This document shows positions 12,042-24,802 of a stretch of 64,000 nucleotides of DNA, in pieces. The notes beneath the pieces were generated by a model. It searched no databases. It was given only the letters and a program-made list of their open reading frames with translations, and was not told the origin of the DNA. The position numbers were made by a program, and so were the translations under genes. Numbering within the stretch: position 1 is the stretch's first letter; each line of letters begins with the position of its first letter. Source of the DNA: Triticum aestivum (taxonomy: Eukaryota; Streptophyta; Magnoliopsida; Poales; Poaceae); NCBI RefSeq assembly GCF_018294505.1, contig NC_057796.1:273415906-273479905 (forward strand), given 5' to 3'.

Positions 12042-12660
12042 GACCATAAGTGGCACGCATCGGAAAGGGCCAAGATGCTATAGTAGCTTGGCTAAAAAAA
12101 GGATGTTGTTGTAGCAAAGAAAAGTACAGCGGCCTGGCTTATGTATGTTAGTTGATATTATTGATCCATATACTCTACAAGTGTTTATATGTCTGTTAGT
12201 TCTATACATTCTTGGTTGATTGACTCGATATTTGAATCTTGATACATCGCTTGTGTACATATCTAAATGGGAGTACAAATTATGTTGCGTGTGACATTTG
12301 AGTTGGACATGAAGTGTTCCAAATATTCGAATTCACCTTAAACTGGATTCTAGCTTCTGAATTTGATTATCGGCATTTGTAAACCATATTCATATATGAC
12401 AGTGGAATACATCTTTGTCGTCCTTTTGAAGATATATAAAAACACATAGAATGATTTTTAAAGATTCGTATAGGAATACAAAATGGATTCGAATTTAGTT
12501 GCCAGGGTAAACATGGATGCTTATTGTCCCAAAATTCGAAAGAAGCGGCAAAATGACCACTCCCACGTCAGCTGCCCGAAGCCAAGTGTTTGGGAGATGG
12601 AAATTACTGTCTACCCATTACACGGACAATCCATCGACCCGATTTCCACTGCTCTAAATA
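12042..12660. other. Unassigned intergenic DNA
   Basis: Right flank of the Gypsy LTR. AT-rich with no convincing open frame, repeat or terminal inverted repeat that I can see. Confidence 0.4.
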
Positions 12661-13180
12661 GGGGTAGGATAGTAACTTCAATTAGACATGACACGACCGC
12701 CTCTGAGCCAATTCCGACATGGTGGGCGCCAAACATGGGCGGCAAAACACATTTGATTCAAGCTCGTCCGAAAGACCTCTGTTTCTCCCTCCATTGCCCC
12801 ATTCATACACGGTGGGCGGCAAAACAAACTCGACTCGGCCGAAATCGATGTCGGCAAATATTTTCAATAGGGGCAGGTTTGTAACTTCACTCAGACGTGA
12901 CACAACTGCCCTACCTGTCAGCCCCGTTCATACACCATGGGCGCCAACCATGGGCGCCAACCACCCTCTCCTCGCCCGAAATCGCTCTGGGCGAATATTG
13001 GCGAGATGCGAGATTACCGTCGTATCCCCAACCGACGAGACGTCCAAAGTTTACACGGGGGCTAAGATCGTAACTTTCCCATATTTTAGACAGGCGCGTC
13101 CCAAAAACATGGTTCCCTGTACCTCTCCCTCCATTTTCCCATTCATACACCGTCCGCGCTAGAACACCATCCCCACACCA
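12661..13180 (+). repeat. Degenerate ~200-bp tandem triplicate
   Basis: Three related blocks begin near 12661, 12869 and 13058, each opening with a GGGG-T-A-G...TAACTTC type segment and later carrying CATTCATACAC followed by GGTGGGCG or CATGGGCGCC. Spacing is about 208 and 189 bases. Open frames here (for example 12483-12884) show no protein-like features. The block sits directly before a GC-rich possible exon. Confidence 0.5.
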
Positions 13181-13199
13181 GCCTCCGTCCGCCACCCCA

Positions 13200-13577
13200 T
13201 CTATCGCCGCCGTCCTCCACCACATCCATCACCGCCGTCCTCCACCACATCCATCGCCACCGTCCTCCACCGTGCCAGAGCGCCTACCAAGACCGCGTCG
13301 TCCACTGCTAGAGATGGACATTTCTCATCCACGACGACGGACCAAGAGCCTTGCATCACGTCCTCTCGCTTCATCGGCGCCATCGTCCTCTTTGCCAGGG
13401 CCGCTCACACGACCTTCTCTTCCACCGCAACGGGACTTATCCCCCGATGCACCTGCCTACCATTGCAGATCTGCTTCAACGCCATCGATAGCCATTGCAC
13501 CCCCAATGCCTATACGGCGCCGCAAGAGAGGTGGTACTTCATATCTCCTGAACTTTTTGATCTCAACCAGAAAATAG
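13200..13577 (+). other. GC-rich possible first exon with short minisatellite
   Basis: Begins with about three copies of a ~24-base unit (CCGTCCTCCACCACATCCAT-like, 13207-13275). An open frame from an ATG at 13272 runs 101 codons; it is Pro/Arg/Ser-rich, and its last 25 or so codons are AT-rich beyond an AG|GTGGTA that resembles a splice donor at about 13530. This is the usual look of a cereal 5' UTR or first exon, but I recognise no domain and see no second exon, so it may be a gene fragment. Confidence 0.25.
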
Positions 13578-14696
13578 ATCTTAACTTGGTTACTCTACTT
13601 TCTTTTCAGCTCTTACAATTTAGTTCTTAGTCCGAAGCAAACAATGGCTGCTAAATATCATTTCTCCGGTTTCCCCCTTTTATGTTCACTATACGATCAG
13701 AATATGTGCTTCGTGTCATAATAGCACTGCTCGACCCATCAAGCTAAACAAGCTTAGTTGTTCAAATACGAGTCTGATATTATTAAAACAAATTCGTTTA
13801 ATTGGTCAGCTAAATGTTCCTAAATTATTTTTGAAAATGCATGTTCGCCGCTCGGGTGTGTATCTCTACAGGGTGCCCACGGTGGGCCGGCCCACCCTGG
13901 GATTTTGGGTCGTCCCAGGCCCCGATTCCCCTCTGTTCTGCTGCGCGCTTCCGATCTCTACTCGCCCCCAGCCGCCTGCCTCGCCGGTGACTTGTCGTCC
14001 CCAGATGGCATGACTCTAGGAGGAGACGCCGGACTAACAGGAGGTCAGGAGCCGCTCGCCCAACAGCGTCACCGCTGCCCGGGCGCGCCGCCGTGCCTAC
14101 CTTCCTAGTCCGTTCAGGGCTCTGGCGTGCAGCACCCACTAAGCCAACCCGATTTATCCTGAGATAACTCCTCAACACTCAGCAAACTATTCCATGTAAA
14201 AGATCGAAGCCTATATATAAGAATAGCGAAAAATGAAGTAGTAAGCTAATGCCACATAAGTTGGCCCCCAAACTATTTTCATTATAATTTGATTAATACA
14301 TCAAAGCGTACTTGTACAAATAGTGCAATAAGCAACCGGGCTATTTAACATGCCGAGATCAAGTGGGGAGCTTGCGTGTGGGTCCTGAACATAGGTAGAA
14401 TGATCGTTGAGAAAAACATCTAGAATTCCCCCCATGCATCTGTGCTACTTGCCGCCTTGGTGTATCCGTCCTTCGGAAGGACCGATGAGCAGGCCGCCGC
14501 GAGGGGCCTGTGGAAAAGAAACCTGAAAGGGATAAAAAGAAAAGTGAAAGTATGTGTGTCCAGGGAAGGTCGAGCCGTATTATGGACCACAGTCTGGCTA
14601 TGCTTCCATCTCTGCCCATGGTATTTTCAGTGCATAGTTATGTACGCGCGGTATGTATGTCGCCACTTGGTCGGGACTGAGACCGAGGTCGAATTC
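13578..14696. other. Unassigned DNA with GC-rich island
   Basis: 13840-14150 is GC-rich with overlapping open frames on both strands and no recognisable product. 14340-14696 may belong to the Tat-type element that follows, but I see no coding match and cannot place its left end. Confidence 0.3.
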
Positions 14697-17600
14697 CTAG
14701 TCTAACTCCTGATGAGCCATATTGTCATGCTGCGGAGTAGTCCAGACTCGTTTGACAGTGTCCGGGAGCTTGGCCGCTGAATTAAAGTTCTGCCTTAAAA
14801 GGCCGCTCTGTACTTCCGCTGCCAGGGCCGCGGTGTGCTCCTCGATACGGAGGGAGCGCTCCGTGTTTCCATGGGCTGTTATGACGCCGCGTGGTCCGGG
14901 CATCTTGAGCTTGAGATAAGCATAGTGCGGCACTGCATTGAATCGAGCGAATGCGGTTCATACGAGCAGTGTGTGATAGCCACTGCGGAAGGGGACGATA
15001 TCGAAGATCAACTCTTCGCTTCGGAAGTTGTCCGAGGATCTGAAGACGACCTCCAATGTGATTGAGCCCATCCAGTGGGCCTCTACACGTGGTATAACTC
15101 CTTTAAAGGTAGTTTTTGTGGGCTTGATCCTTGATGGATCGATGCCCATTTTGCGCACTGTATCCTGATAGAGCAGGTTGAGGCTGCTGCCACCGTCCAT
15201 GAGGACTCGCGTGAGGTGGAATCCATCAATTATTGGGTCGAGGACCAGTGCGGCTGAACCGCCATGACGGATACTGGTCGGATGGTCCCTATGGTCAAAG
15301 GTGATCGGGCATGACGACAATGGATTAAATTTTGGGGCGACTGGCTCTATCGCATAGACGTCCCTGAGCGCGCGCTTGCGCTCCCTCTTGGGGATATGGG
15401 TAGCGTATATCATGTTCAACATTTTGACCTGGGGGGAAACTTCTTCTGTCCCTCTGTGTTCGGTGGACGGGGCTCTTCGTCATCGTCCTCGCTTTGCGAC
15501 CCCTTCTCCTTGTTCTCGACATTTAACTTGCCGGCCTGTTTAAAAACCCAACAGCTTCTGTTGGTGTGATTGGCTAGTTTATCGGGGGTGTCGTGTATCT
15601 GGCATGGACGATCGAGTATGCGGTCCAAGCTGGATGAGCCCGGGTTGTTCCTTTTTAATGGATTCTTCCGCTTGCTGGACTTGGAGCCACTAAATCCAGC
15701 GTTGACCACCGTGTCATCGGTAATGTTATCGTTGCTTCGACGCTTGTGTCTGTTGCGTCGGGGCTTCCCGTTGCTATTACTGGCTTCAGAGGTGCCAGAT
15801 TTGCTTGCATTGTTATTGCTACGGGCTAGCCAGCTATCTTCGCCCGCGGAAAAGTGGGTCATGAGTGCCATGAGGGCCGCCATGGACTTCGGATTTTCCA
15901 GGCCGAGGTGTCGGGTGAGCCATTCGTCGCCGATGCTATGTTTAAAGGCCGCTAGGGCTTCGGCATCCAGACAATCGATGATCTGATTCTTTTTAGTTAA
16001 GAACCTAGTCCAAAATTTCCTAGCTGACTCTCCGGGCTATTGGACTATGTGACTTAGGTCATCGACATCTGGAGGTCGGACGTATGTACCTTGGAAGTTA
16101 TCGCGGAAGGCGTCTTCAGGTCCTCCCAGCTGCCAATGGAGTTTTCGGGCAGGCTGTTCAACCAGTGCCGAGCTGGTCCCTTGAGTTTTAGTGGGAGGTA
16201 TTTGATGGCGTGAAGATCATCAACGTGGGCCATATGGATATGGAGAAGGAAATCCTCGATCCATACCACGGGGTCTGTTGTCCCATCATATGATTCGATG
16301 TTCACGGGTTTAAACGCTTCTATGAATTCATGCTCCATTACTTCATTAGTGAAGCAGAGGGGGTGTGCGGCACCTCTATATCGGGCCATGTCGCAACGTA
16401 GCTCGGATGGAGTCCGTCTGCGGTTTTCGGCCCGAGCGTGATTATGCTTGTCACGTCCAGCTAGATAGCCATCATCGCGTGTCGTGGCACGCCCCCGCGA
16501 TCCGTAGATCGATCTGCTGTATCCTACTCTACTGTCCAGGTCCTGCCCCAGGTCATATGTATATCCCTGAGCTATTTTATCTTTGCCTTTACGGCGGGGT
16601 AGTACGGGCTGGTGTTCGGCTTGGGTTGCCGCTTTGTCCCGGCCACGTGGTGGTTGGCCAGCCGCATTATGCGCTGATGGTACGGGCTCCAGCGCCTCGT
16701 CATCGAATTGAGGTAGCAATTTGCGCTTTCGGTAACTTTTGGTTGGGCGCTCGAGGCCGTATTCCTCTGCTGCTAGGACATTAGTCCATCTATCGTTGAG
16801 CAGATATTGATCATCTTGAAGCTGCTGCTACTTCTTTTTCAGGCTCCTTGCAGTGGCTATTAGCCGTTGCTTAAAGTGCACCTGCTCAAGAGGTTCCTCA
16901 GGCATGATAAAATCCTCGTTGCCGAGGCTCACCTCATCCTCAGAGAGCGGAAGATAATTACTGTCCTCCGAGTCTTTGTTTACAGCCTATTCATCGGGGC
17001 CGACTCGCCCATCTTCCCGTTCGTCCTTTTCAGAAGTTGGCTCAACGGGGTCTTCATTGTCTTTGGCATTGTCCAGAGTATTGTTTTCTCCTGTAACGGT
17101 ATTGCTGTCTTTTCCACCGCGTGACTTCGAGCGGCGCTGCTTTCGTCGGTGCTTTGGCTGTATCTCTGGAGGTTTATCCTTGACTGGATCTTCCTTGTCA
17201 TCGCTGCCATTCTCTTTGGGTGTATCCACCATGTACACGTCATACGAAGAGGTGGCCGTCCAGCGTTCGGTGAACGGCGGGTTTTGGGCATGCTCTTCTC
17301 CGGCATCGTCGTCCATATCGTCGATGTCTTCGGAGCCGTAATCGAGCATGTCGGTTAAGTCCTCGATAGTGGCTGTAAAGTGGGTGGTGGGTGGGACGTG
17401 AAATTCCCTGCTCTCAGCCCCTAGTCCGGGCTGGGCATAGTTCGGACGTTGCTCCTCCGCAATGACAAGGGATCACATTAAGTCCAGAGCCTCGCTTAAA
17501 GGCGAGGTTTGGCCCGAGAGAAGAGAGCCCGTGGAGTACGGCGAGAGGGAGACTCCTTGGCCGAACTCACACGATGCTGAGTCCGAGGATTCGCAGCCAG

Positions 17601-17973
17601 TGTCCGGAGAAGGGTTCGGCTTCATGATGGTTGCCAGTGACACTTCTTCCCCCGGCTCTCCCACAATGGGCCTAGTGGCCGCGGACAGTCCAGCAAGCTC
17701 AGGGAGCTCGTCTTCGGACCTGGCAATACGCTCCAGATCTAAGGACAGAGTGGAGGTTGGGGGCGCGAATCCTTGGAAGATCAAGTCTCCTCGAATATCA
17801 GCGACATAGTCTAGATTTCCAAAACTAATCTAGTGACCTGGGGCATAGCTGTCGATTTGGTCTAGATGGCCAAGCGAGTTGGCCCGCAGTGCGAAGCCGC
17901 CGAACACAAAGATCTGGCCGGGGAGGAAAACCTCCCCCGGGGCAGCATTGTTGTAGATGATTGATGGAGCCAT
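14697..17973 (-). pseudogene. Gag-protease remnant of Tat-type Gypsy element
   Basis: Read leftward from an ATG at 17973 (MAPSIIYNNAA). The frame is interrupted by several stops, for example near 17470, 16984 and 16830. An acidic N-terminal region (16987-17784) is followed by a basic linker, then a gag core at 16054-16719 with FKPVNIESYDGTTDP and LKLKGPARHWLNSLPE, typical of Gypsy gag. Further on lies a basic Asn/Ser-rich stretch (15416-15883) and an aspartic-protease-like segment with LMDGGSSLNLLYQD at about 15185, ending near 14697. No reverse transcriptase, RNase H or integrase follows, so this is a truncated or non-autonomous copy. The gag core motif is known from very common wheat Gypsy families related to the Tat lineage. 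Confidence 0.85.
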
Positions 17974-18001
17974 CAAACTTTCTGGTGATGATGCAGCGGA
18001 A

Positions 18002-18019
18002 CTCTCAATGAAAGCACCA
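18002..18019 (-). promoter_or_regulatory. Primer binding site of Tat-type element
   Basis: Minus strand TGGTGCTTTCATTGAGAG begins one base after the LTR end at 18021. It is placed between LTR and gag as a primer binding site should be. I do not assign the tRNA. Confidence 0.65.
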
Positions 18020-18020
18020 A

Positions 18021-18300
18021 TGTCGGTGTCAAAACCGGCGGATCTCGGGTAGGGGGTTCCAAACTGTGCGGCTAAGGTCGATGGTAACAGGAGACAGGGA
18101 CACGATGTTTACCCAGGTTCGGGCCCTCCCTATGGAGGTAATACCCTACTTCCTGCTTGATTGATCTTGATGAATATGAGTATTACAAGAGTTGATCTAC
18201 CACGAGATCGTAATGGCTAAAACCCTATAAGTCTAGCTTGTATGATTATGATCGCCCCTACGGACTAAACCCTTCGGTTTATATAGACACCGGAGGGGAC
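18021..18300 (-). repeat. Partial 5' LTR of Tat-type element
   Basis: Starts TGTCGGTGTCAAAACCGGCG on the plus strand, an LTR end common in wheat Gypsy elements, and runs to 18300, where element X begins exactly with TGATAATCC. The remaining LTR sequence is not found on the right side of X in this window. Confidence 0.8.
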
Positions 18301-19839
18301 TGATAATCCCCAAGTGCAGGGAATCATCGTAGCAATTTCCAAAGGTGGAAGTGATAAGTATGGAGTGTCGAACCCACAAGGAGCTAAAGGTAAGATCAAT
18401 ATTCTCTCAAGCCCTATCTGCCACTGATATGACTCTACGTACACCGAACGTTTGCTTCCAACTAGAAACGATAAATAAAACTACGTTGTGGGTATGAAGA
18501 GGATAATTTTGCATTGTAACGGAGAGCTAAAATATAAAAGTAGGTCATGTTATCATAAAGTTAGAATATATTACTAAATATTATAAATAGCGAGTGTGGA
18601 ATAATGGTGGATCGGTGTGTGGAATTGTCCTAGGCAATTGTTAACAAGACCGGTAGTCGTCATTGCAATTTCATATGAGGGAGAGGCATAAGCTAACATA
18701 CTTTCTCTACTTGGATCATGTGCACTTATGATTGGAACTCTAGCAAGCATCCACAACTACTAAAGATCATTAAGGTAAAACCCAACCATAGCATTAAAGC
18801 ATCAAGTCCTCTTTATTCCCATACGCAACAACCCCCTTACTCGGGTTTGTGTTTCAGTCACTCACCAACCCACTATAAGCGAATCATGAACGTATTGCAA
18901 CACCCTACAGCGGGAATCCCTCACGCTTGCGCGACACTGAGGGTACCATAGGACAACACCAAAATAAAACATACAACTCGTACCAATCTAGATCATCAAT
19001 CAACCCAAGGACAAAATATATCTACTCAAAACATCATAAGATGGCAACACATCATTGGATCATAATATTTGGCATAAAGCACCATGTTCAAGAAGGGATT
19101 ACAGCGGGATGCAGGAGAGTGGACCGGTTAAAATAGATGACGATGGTGATGATGATGGTGATGTTGATGAAGACGATCACCAAGGCGATGACTCCCCTCC
19201 CGATGGCACTCCGGCGCCACCGAGAGAGAGGAGGAGAGGTTCTCCCCCTTGTGCTTCCTCCTCCATGGCCTCCCCCTGGATGGGGAGAGGTTCTCCCTCT
19301 GGTCCTTGGCCTTCATGGTGATGATGGCCCCTCCGGGATGCTCCTCCATACCCTTCAGTGATGATGACCCCCTCCGGCAGGGTGCCGGAGAGGGCCTAGA
19401 TTGATTTCTCGTGGCTACAGAGGCTTGCGGCGGCAGAACTTCTGATCTATGTTAATTTTTGGAGGTTTCTGTATATATAAGAGGTTTTGGCTTCGAGAAC
19501 AAGTCAGGGGGGGTCTCCGGGCTGTCCACGAGGTAGGGGGCGCGCCTCCCACCCTCGTGGGCAGCCCGGGACTCTTCTGTCCCAACTCTTTTACTCCTTG
19601 GCCTTCTTCTGGTCCAGAAGTAAGCTCTGTCAAGTTTCAGGTCAATTGGACTCCGTTTGGTTTTCCTTTTCTGCGATACTCTAAAACAAGGAAAAAAGAG
19701 AAACTGGCACTGGCTCTAGGTTAATAGGTCAGTCCCAAAAATCATATAAAATAGCATATAAATGCATATAAAACATCCAAGGTTGATAATATAATAGCAT
19801 GAATACTTCATAAATTATAGATACGTTGGAGACGTATCA
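18301..19839 (-). repeat. Element X: 3' LTR
   Basis: 1539 bases with TG...CA ends (TGATAATCC ... GACGTATCA on the plus strand). Read on the minus strand it starts TGATACGTCTCCAACG, as do the LTRs at 28364 and 32597, but ends GGGGATTATCA, unlike both. A polypurine tract lies directly to its right, so it is the 3' LTR of a minus-strand element. The candidate target duplication on the left is GGGAC; the partner is absent. Confidence 0.88.
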
Positions 19840-21407
19840 GCATCCCCAAGCTTAATTCCTGCTCGTCCTCGAGTAGGTAAATGATAAAAGAAATAATTTA
19901 TGAAGTGTGAATGCTAGCAAGTGCTTAAGTTTGATCAATGATAATTTCAATCACTTTTTCTAGCATCAATACATGTCATAACAGTAGCTCATCTCATAAA
20001 ACTTTTCATGATCAAGTAACAAGCTATTCACATGTTAAAGTATAGATCATAAACTTTCTTGAAAACTAACAAAAAATGTTCTTAGTCATCGTACAATTGC
20101 AATTCAACTTATATTCAGGAAGGGCCTATGTCAAAGCTTTGATTCAGCAAACTTCACATACTCAACTATCATTTAAGCTTTCACAATTGCTAACACTCAC
20201 GTGATATTTATGGGTTCAATGTTTTAATCGGACACAGAGAAAGATAGGGGCTTATAGATTCGCCTCCCAACCTTTTACCTCAAGGATAATGTCAACAATA
20301 ATAGTTCATGATAACTTACATCCAATTGGATATATATATCAGGATCTTTCCAACACAATGTGCTTGCCAAAGGATAAAATGTAAAAAAAGTAAAGGTGAA
20401 GATCACCATGACTCTTGCATAAGGTAGAAGATAAAGGTAAAAGATAGGCCCTTCGCAGAGGGAAGCAGAGGTTGTCATGCGCTTTTATGGTTGGATGCAC
20501 AAAATCTTAATGCAAAAGAACGTCACTTTATATTGCCTCTTGTGATAGAGACCTTTATTATGCAGTCCGCCGCTTTTATTACTTCCCTATCACAAGTTTG
20601 TATAAAGCTTATTTTCTTTGCAGTAATAGATCATACATATTTAGAGAGCAATTTTTATTGCATGCACCGATGACAACTTACTTGAAGGATCTTAGTCAAT
20701 CCATGGGTAGGTATGGTGGACTCTCATGGAAAAACTCGTTTTAAGGGATTTTTGGAAGCACAAGTAGTATCTCTACTTGGTGCAAGGAATTTGGCTAGCA
20801 TGAGAGGGAAAGACAAGCTCAGCATGTTGGATGATCCATGACAATATACTTTATTTTGGATATAAGAAAACATAACCCATTAAGTTGTCTTCCTTGTCCA
20901 ACATCAACCTTTTATCATGTCATATTTTAATGAGTGCTCACAATTACAAAAGATGTCCAAGATAGTATATTTATATGTGAAATCTCTCTTCCTTCAATAT
21001 TGTTTCATGAATTGTTCAAGTGACCAATTCTACGTTTGCTAAGTTTCAATGAGGTTACTACCTATACTTATTATGTGTGAAGTCATTACTCCCCATGTTA
21101 TAAGCATATGAAACATATACAAATTCAGATTTATGACATTCAATTCATTAAACCATTTACTCATAGGATATACGTGAAGCACATGAGTAAATGACAAACT
21201 ACTCCAAAAGATATAAGTGAAGAACACTGAGTAGTCAAATAATTAACTAGCCATGGGAGGATTCTTTTTCATTCAATAATTCTGATCCAATGATTTTATT
21301 CAAACAGCAAGTAAAATTTAAAATATGCTCCAAGCAAAACACATATCATGTGACGAATAAAAATATAGCTCCGAGTAAGGTATACAGATAGTTTTGAAGA
21401 CGAAAGA

Positions 21408-21429
21408 GGGATGCCTTCCGGGGCATCCC
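21408..21429 (-). repeat. Conserved hairpin, element X copy 1
   Basis: GGGATGCC-ttccgg-GGCATCCC on the plus strand: a perfect 8-bp stem with a 6-base loop. In the element's sense orientation the loop reads CCGGAA. It is followed in sense by no coding sequence and lies between the ORF remnant and the polypurine tract. Confidence 0.8.
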
Positions 21430-22144
21430 CAAGCTTAGGCGCTTGATTATTCCTTGAATATTACCTTGGGGTGCCTTGGGCATCCCCAAGCTTAGGGTCT
21501 TTACACTCCTTGTTCTCCTCATATCGATATCTCATCCAAAGCTTGAAAACTTCAATCACACAAAACTTAATGAAACTTCATGAGATAGGTTAGTATGATA
21601 AAGAGTAAACCATTCACTTTGGTACTGTCAAAGACAAGGTTCATAGTTGTTATCACACAATGCCTACATTACCTTATCATTTCTACAATTTATATTGAGA
21701 AATATAAGCCATAGAAACTAGAAAACAAGCAAACTATGCAATGAAAGCAGAATTTGTCAGAAACAGAACAGTCTGTAATGATCTGAACAGAAACCATACT
21801 TATGCTACTCCAAAAATTATGAAAATAAATTGTTGGACATGAGGAATTTGTCTATTAATCTTCTGCAAAATGAATCAACTCAAAAGCACTCTCCTGTTAA
21901 AAATGATAGCTAATCTCGTGAGCGCAAAGTTTCTATTTTTTACAGCAAGATCACATTAACTTTCACCCAAGTCTTCCCAAAGGTCTTACTTGGCACTTTA
22001 TTGAAACAAAAGCTATAAAACATGATTACTACAGTAGCTTAATCATGTAAACACACGAAAACAGTAAGGGTAAATATTGGGTTGTCTCCCAACAAGCGCT
22101 TTTCTTTAATGCCTTTTAGCTAGGCATGATGATTTCAATGATGC

Positions 22145-22441
22145 TCACATAAAAGATAAGAATTGAAACATAATGAGAGCATCATAAAGAATATGACTAT
22201 CACATTTGGATCTAACCAACTTCCTATGCCTAGGGATTTTGTGAACACATAATTTATAGGAACAAGAATCAACTAGCATAGGAAGGCAAAACAAGTATAA
22301 CTTCAAAACTTTAAGCACATAGAGAGGAAACTTGATATTATTGCAACTCCTATAAGCATATATTCCTCCCTCATAATAATTTTCAGTAGCATCATGAATT
22401 AATTCAACAATATAAACCATCACATAAAGCATTCTTTTCAT
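22145..22441 (-). pseudogene. Remnant of the element-specific ORF in X
   Basis: A 98-codon frame whose C-terminal part aligns by eye with the end of the ORF at 24803-25657: both have a ...IP-HRK-VR-KC-CH--Y-AL--FQ-LSFM pattern. Its position relative to the next hairpin (about 650 bases upstream in sense) is the same as in element Y. Function unknown. Confidence 0.6.
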
Positions 22442-22559
22442 GATCTATAAGCATAGAAATTTTTCTACTCTCCACATAAGCAAAATTCTTCTCATTCAGA
22501 ATAGCGGGATCACTAGTTCCTAAAGTTGACACTCTTCCAAACCCACTTTAGATGATAGT

Positions 22560-22765
22560 ATTATTCATACTCCAAAATATATAAGTGAAGTTCATGGAGC
22601 ATTCTACAATTAATATAGGCTAACCAATATCCAAGCTCAAAATGTATAAGTGAAGCACACGAAGCATTATATAAAACCATACTCAAAAGATTTAAGTGAA
22701 GCACAAAGAGCAATTCTATAAGGTCATACTTAAAAGATATAAGTGAAGCACATGAAGTATTCTAT
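22560..22765 (-). repeat. Short tandem array in element X
   Basis: About four copies of a 50-65-base unit containing AAAAGATATAAGTGAAGCAC or a close variant. The inverse-complement motif (GTGCTTCACTTATATC) recurs in element Y at about 26550-26680 and in Z at about 31250-31310. Confidence 0.65.
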
Positions 22766-22889
22766 AAATTGATGAAGGGACATCTCACACTAGCATGTTT
22801 CTTAAAGAAAAAAGAAAAACACAAAGGACACAAATCATGTGAACAAAACAAAAACCGAGGTATATCGATAATTGTTGAAGAAGAAAGAT

Positions 22890-22911
22890 GGGATGCCAAC
22901 CGGGGCATCCC
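22890..22911 (-). repeat. Conserved hairpin, element X copy 2
   Basis: GGGATGCC-aaccgg-GGCATCCC: the same stem as at 21408, with sense loop CCGGTT. Confidence 0.8.
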
Positions 22912-23288
22912 CAAGCTTAGATGCTTGAGTATCCTCTTAAATATTTACTTGGAGTGCCTTGAGCATCCCCAAGCTTGAACTCTTGCCTCTCTTTATTCTT
23001 CTCATATTGATAGCTCCTCGATCTTCGAACACTTCATCCACACAGAACTTTAACAAAAACTTTGTGAGATCCGTTAGTATAACAAAGCAAATCACTACTA
23101 TAAGTACTATTGCAAACCAATTCATATTTTGTTTTTGCATTATAGCTACTGCAATATAACTTTTCCATGGCTTAATCCACTGATAGAAATTGATAGTTTC
23201 ATCAAAACAACCAAGCAGTGCATCAAAAACAGAATCTGTCTAAAAAGGACAGTCTGTAGTAATCTGGAGGTTTAGCAAACTTCTGTAA

Positions 23289-24546
23289 CTCGTGGGCCCC
23301 TCGTAGCTCCACCGGCGTACTTCTTTCGCCTATATATACTCTTATACCCTATAAACATCAAGGGGAGCCACGAAACCACTTTTACACCGCCGCAACCTTC
23401 TGTACCCGTCAGATCCCATCTTGGGGCCTTTTCCGGTGATCTGCCGGAGGGGGAATCGATCACGAAGGGCTTCTACATGAACACCATAGCCTCTCCGATG
23501 AAGCGTGAGTAGTTTACCACAGACCTTCGGGTCCATAGTTATTAGCTAGATGGCTTCTTCTCTCTTTGATTCTCAATACAAAGTTCTCCTCGATGTTCTT
23601 GGATATCTATTCTACGTAATAATATTTTGCGGTGTGTTTGCCGAGATCCAATGAATTGTGGATTTATGAACAAGATTATCTATGAATATTATTTGGTTCT
23701 TCTCTGAATTCTTATATGCATGATTTGATATCTTTGCAAGTCTCTTCGAATTATCTGTTTAGTTTGGCCTACTAGATTGATCTTTCTTGGAATGGGAGAA
23801 GTGTTTAGCTTTGGGTTCAATCTTGCGGTGTCCTCTCCCAGTGAAAGTAGGGGCAGCAAGGCACGTATTTTATTGTTGCCATCGAGGATAAAAAGATGGG
23901 GTTTATATCATATTGCTTGAGTTTATCCCTCTACATCGTGTCATCTTGCTTAATGCGTTACTCCGTTCTTATGAACTTAATACTCTAGATGCATGCTGGA
24001 TAGCGGTCGATGTGTGGAGTAATAGTAGTAGATGCAGAATCATTTCGATCTACTTGACACGGATGTCATGCCTATATTCATGATCATTGCCTTAGATATC
24101 TTCATAACTATGCGCTTTTCTATCAATTGCTCGGCAGTAATTTGTTCACCCACCGTAATACATGCTATCTTGAGAGAAACCACTAGTGAAACCTATAGCC
24201 GCCGGGTCTCTTTCTTATTATATTGCATCTCTTTTATTTACATCGCATCTCTTTTACTATTTTGCAATCTTTACTTTCCAATCTATACAACAAAAATACC
24301 AAAAATATTTACTTTACTATCTCTATTAGATATCACTTTTGCGAGTGACCGTGAAGGGATTGACAACCCCTTTATCGCGTTGGTTGCAAGGTTCTTGATT
24401 GTTTCTGCAGGTACTAGGTGAGTTGTGCGTTGTCTCCTACTGGATTGATACCTTGGTTCTCAAAAACTGAGGGAAATACTTACGCTACCTTGCTGCATCA
24501 CCCTTTCCTCTTCAAGGGAAAACCAACGCATGCTCAAGAGGTAGCA
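23289..24546 (+). repeat. Element Y: 5' LTR, truncated at its 5' end
   Basis: Direct repeat of the right 1.26 kb of 28364-29947, starting at CTCGTGGGCC and ending CTCAAGAGGTAGCA. About 325 bases of the LTR start are missing at the junction with element X. The TATA-like TATATATACTC lies near 23332, and downstream a ~100-base block of the LTR is nearly identical in both copies. Confidence 0.88.
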
Positions 24547-24557
24547 AGAAGGATTTC

Positions 24558-24575
24558 TGGCGCCGTTGCCGGGGA
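24558..24575 (+). promoter_or_regulatory. Athila-type primer binding site
   Basis: TGGCGCCGTTGCCGGGGA, eleven bases after the LTR end. This is the primer site typical of plant Athila elements. Confidence 0.9.
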
Positions 24576-24802
24576 GATCTACGCCAAGTCAAGACATACC
24601 AAGTACCCATCATAAACTCTTCTCCCTCACATTACATTATTAGCCATCTGCCTCTTGTTTTCCTCTCCCCCACTTCACAAAAATTTGCCGTTTTATTCGC
24701 CTCTCTTTTTCGTTCGCCGTTTTCTTGTCAGATCTCATGTTTGCTTGTGTTTCCATGTGTCTTATATTTGCTTGAATCTTTTCTTGCTAAAAATATATTG
24801 AT

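Larger units (their letters stand above)
19840..23288 (-). mobile_element. Element X: internal region, non-autonomous, 5' part missing
   Basis: Minus-strand internal region of a Sabrina/WHAM-like, Athila-derived element. The polypurine tract is at 19840-19858 (minus GAATTAAGCTTGGGGATGC). Parts are homologous in inverse orientation to 30215-32596, for example around 20450-20600 and 31890-32010. It holds two hairpin units, a tandem array and an ORF remnant, but no gag, RT or integrase. It breaks off at about 23289, where an LTR of opposite orientation starts; its own 5' LTR and primer site are absent. Confidence 0.8.

Noticed and set aside
13825..14178. 117-codon minus-strand frame as a gene
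   Set aside because: GC-rich, Arg/Ala/Gly-rich, overlaps plus-strand frames and shows no recognisable domain.
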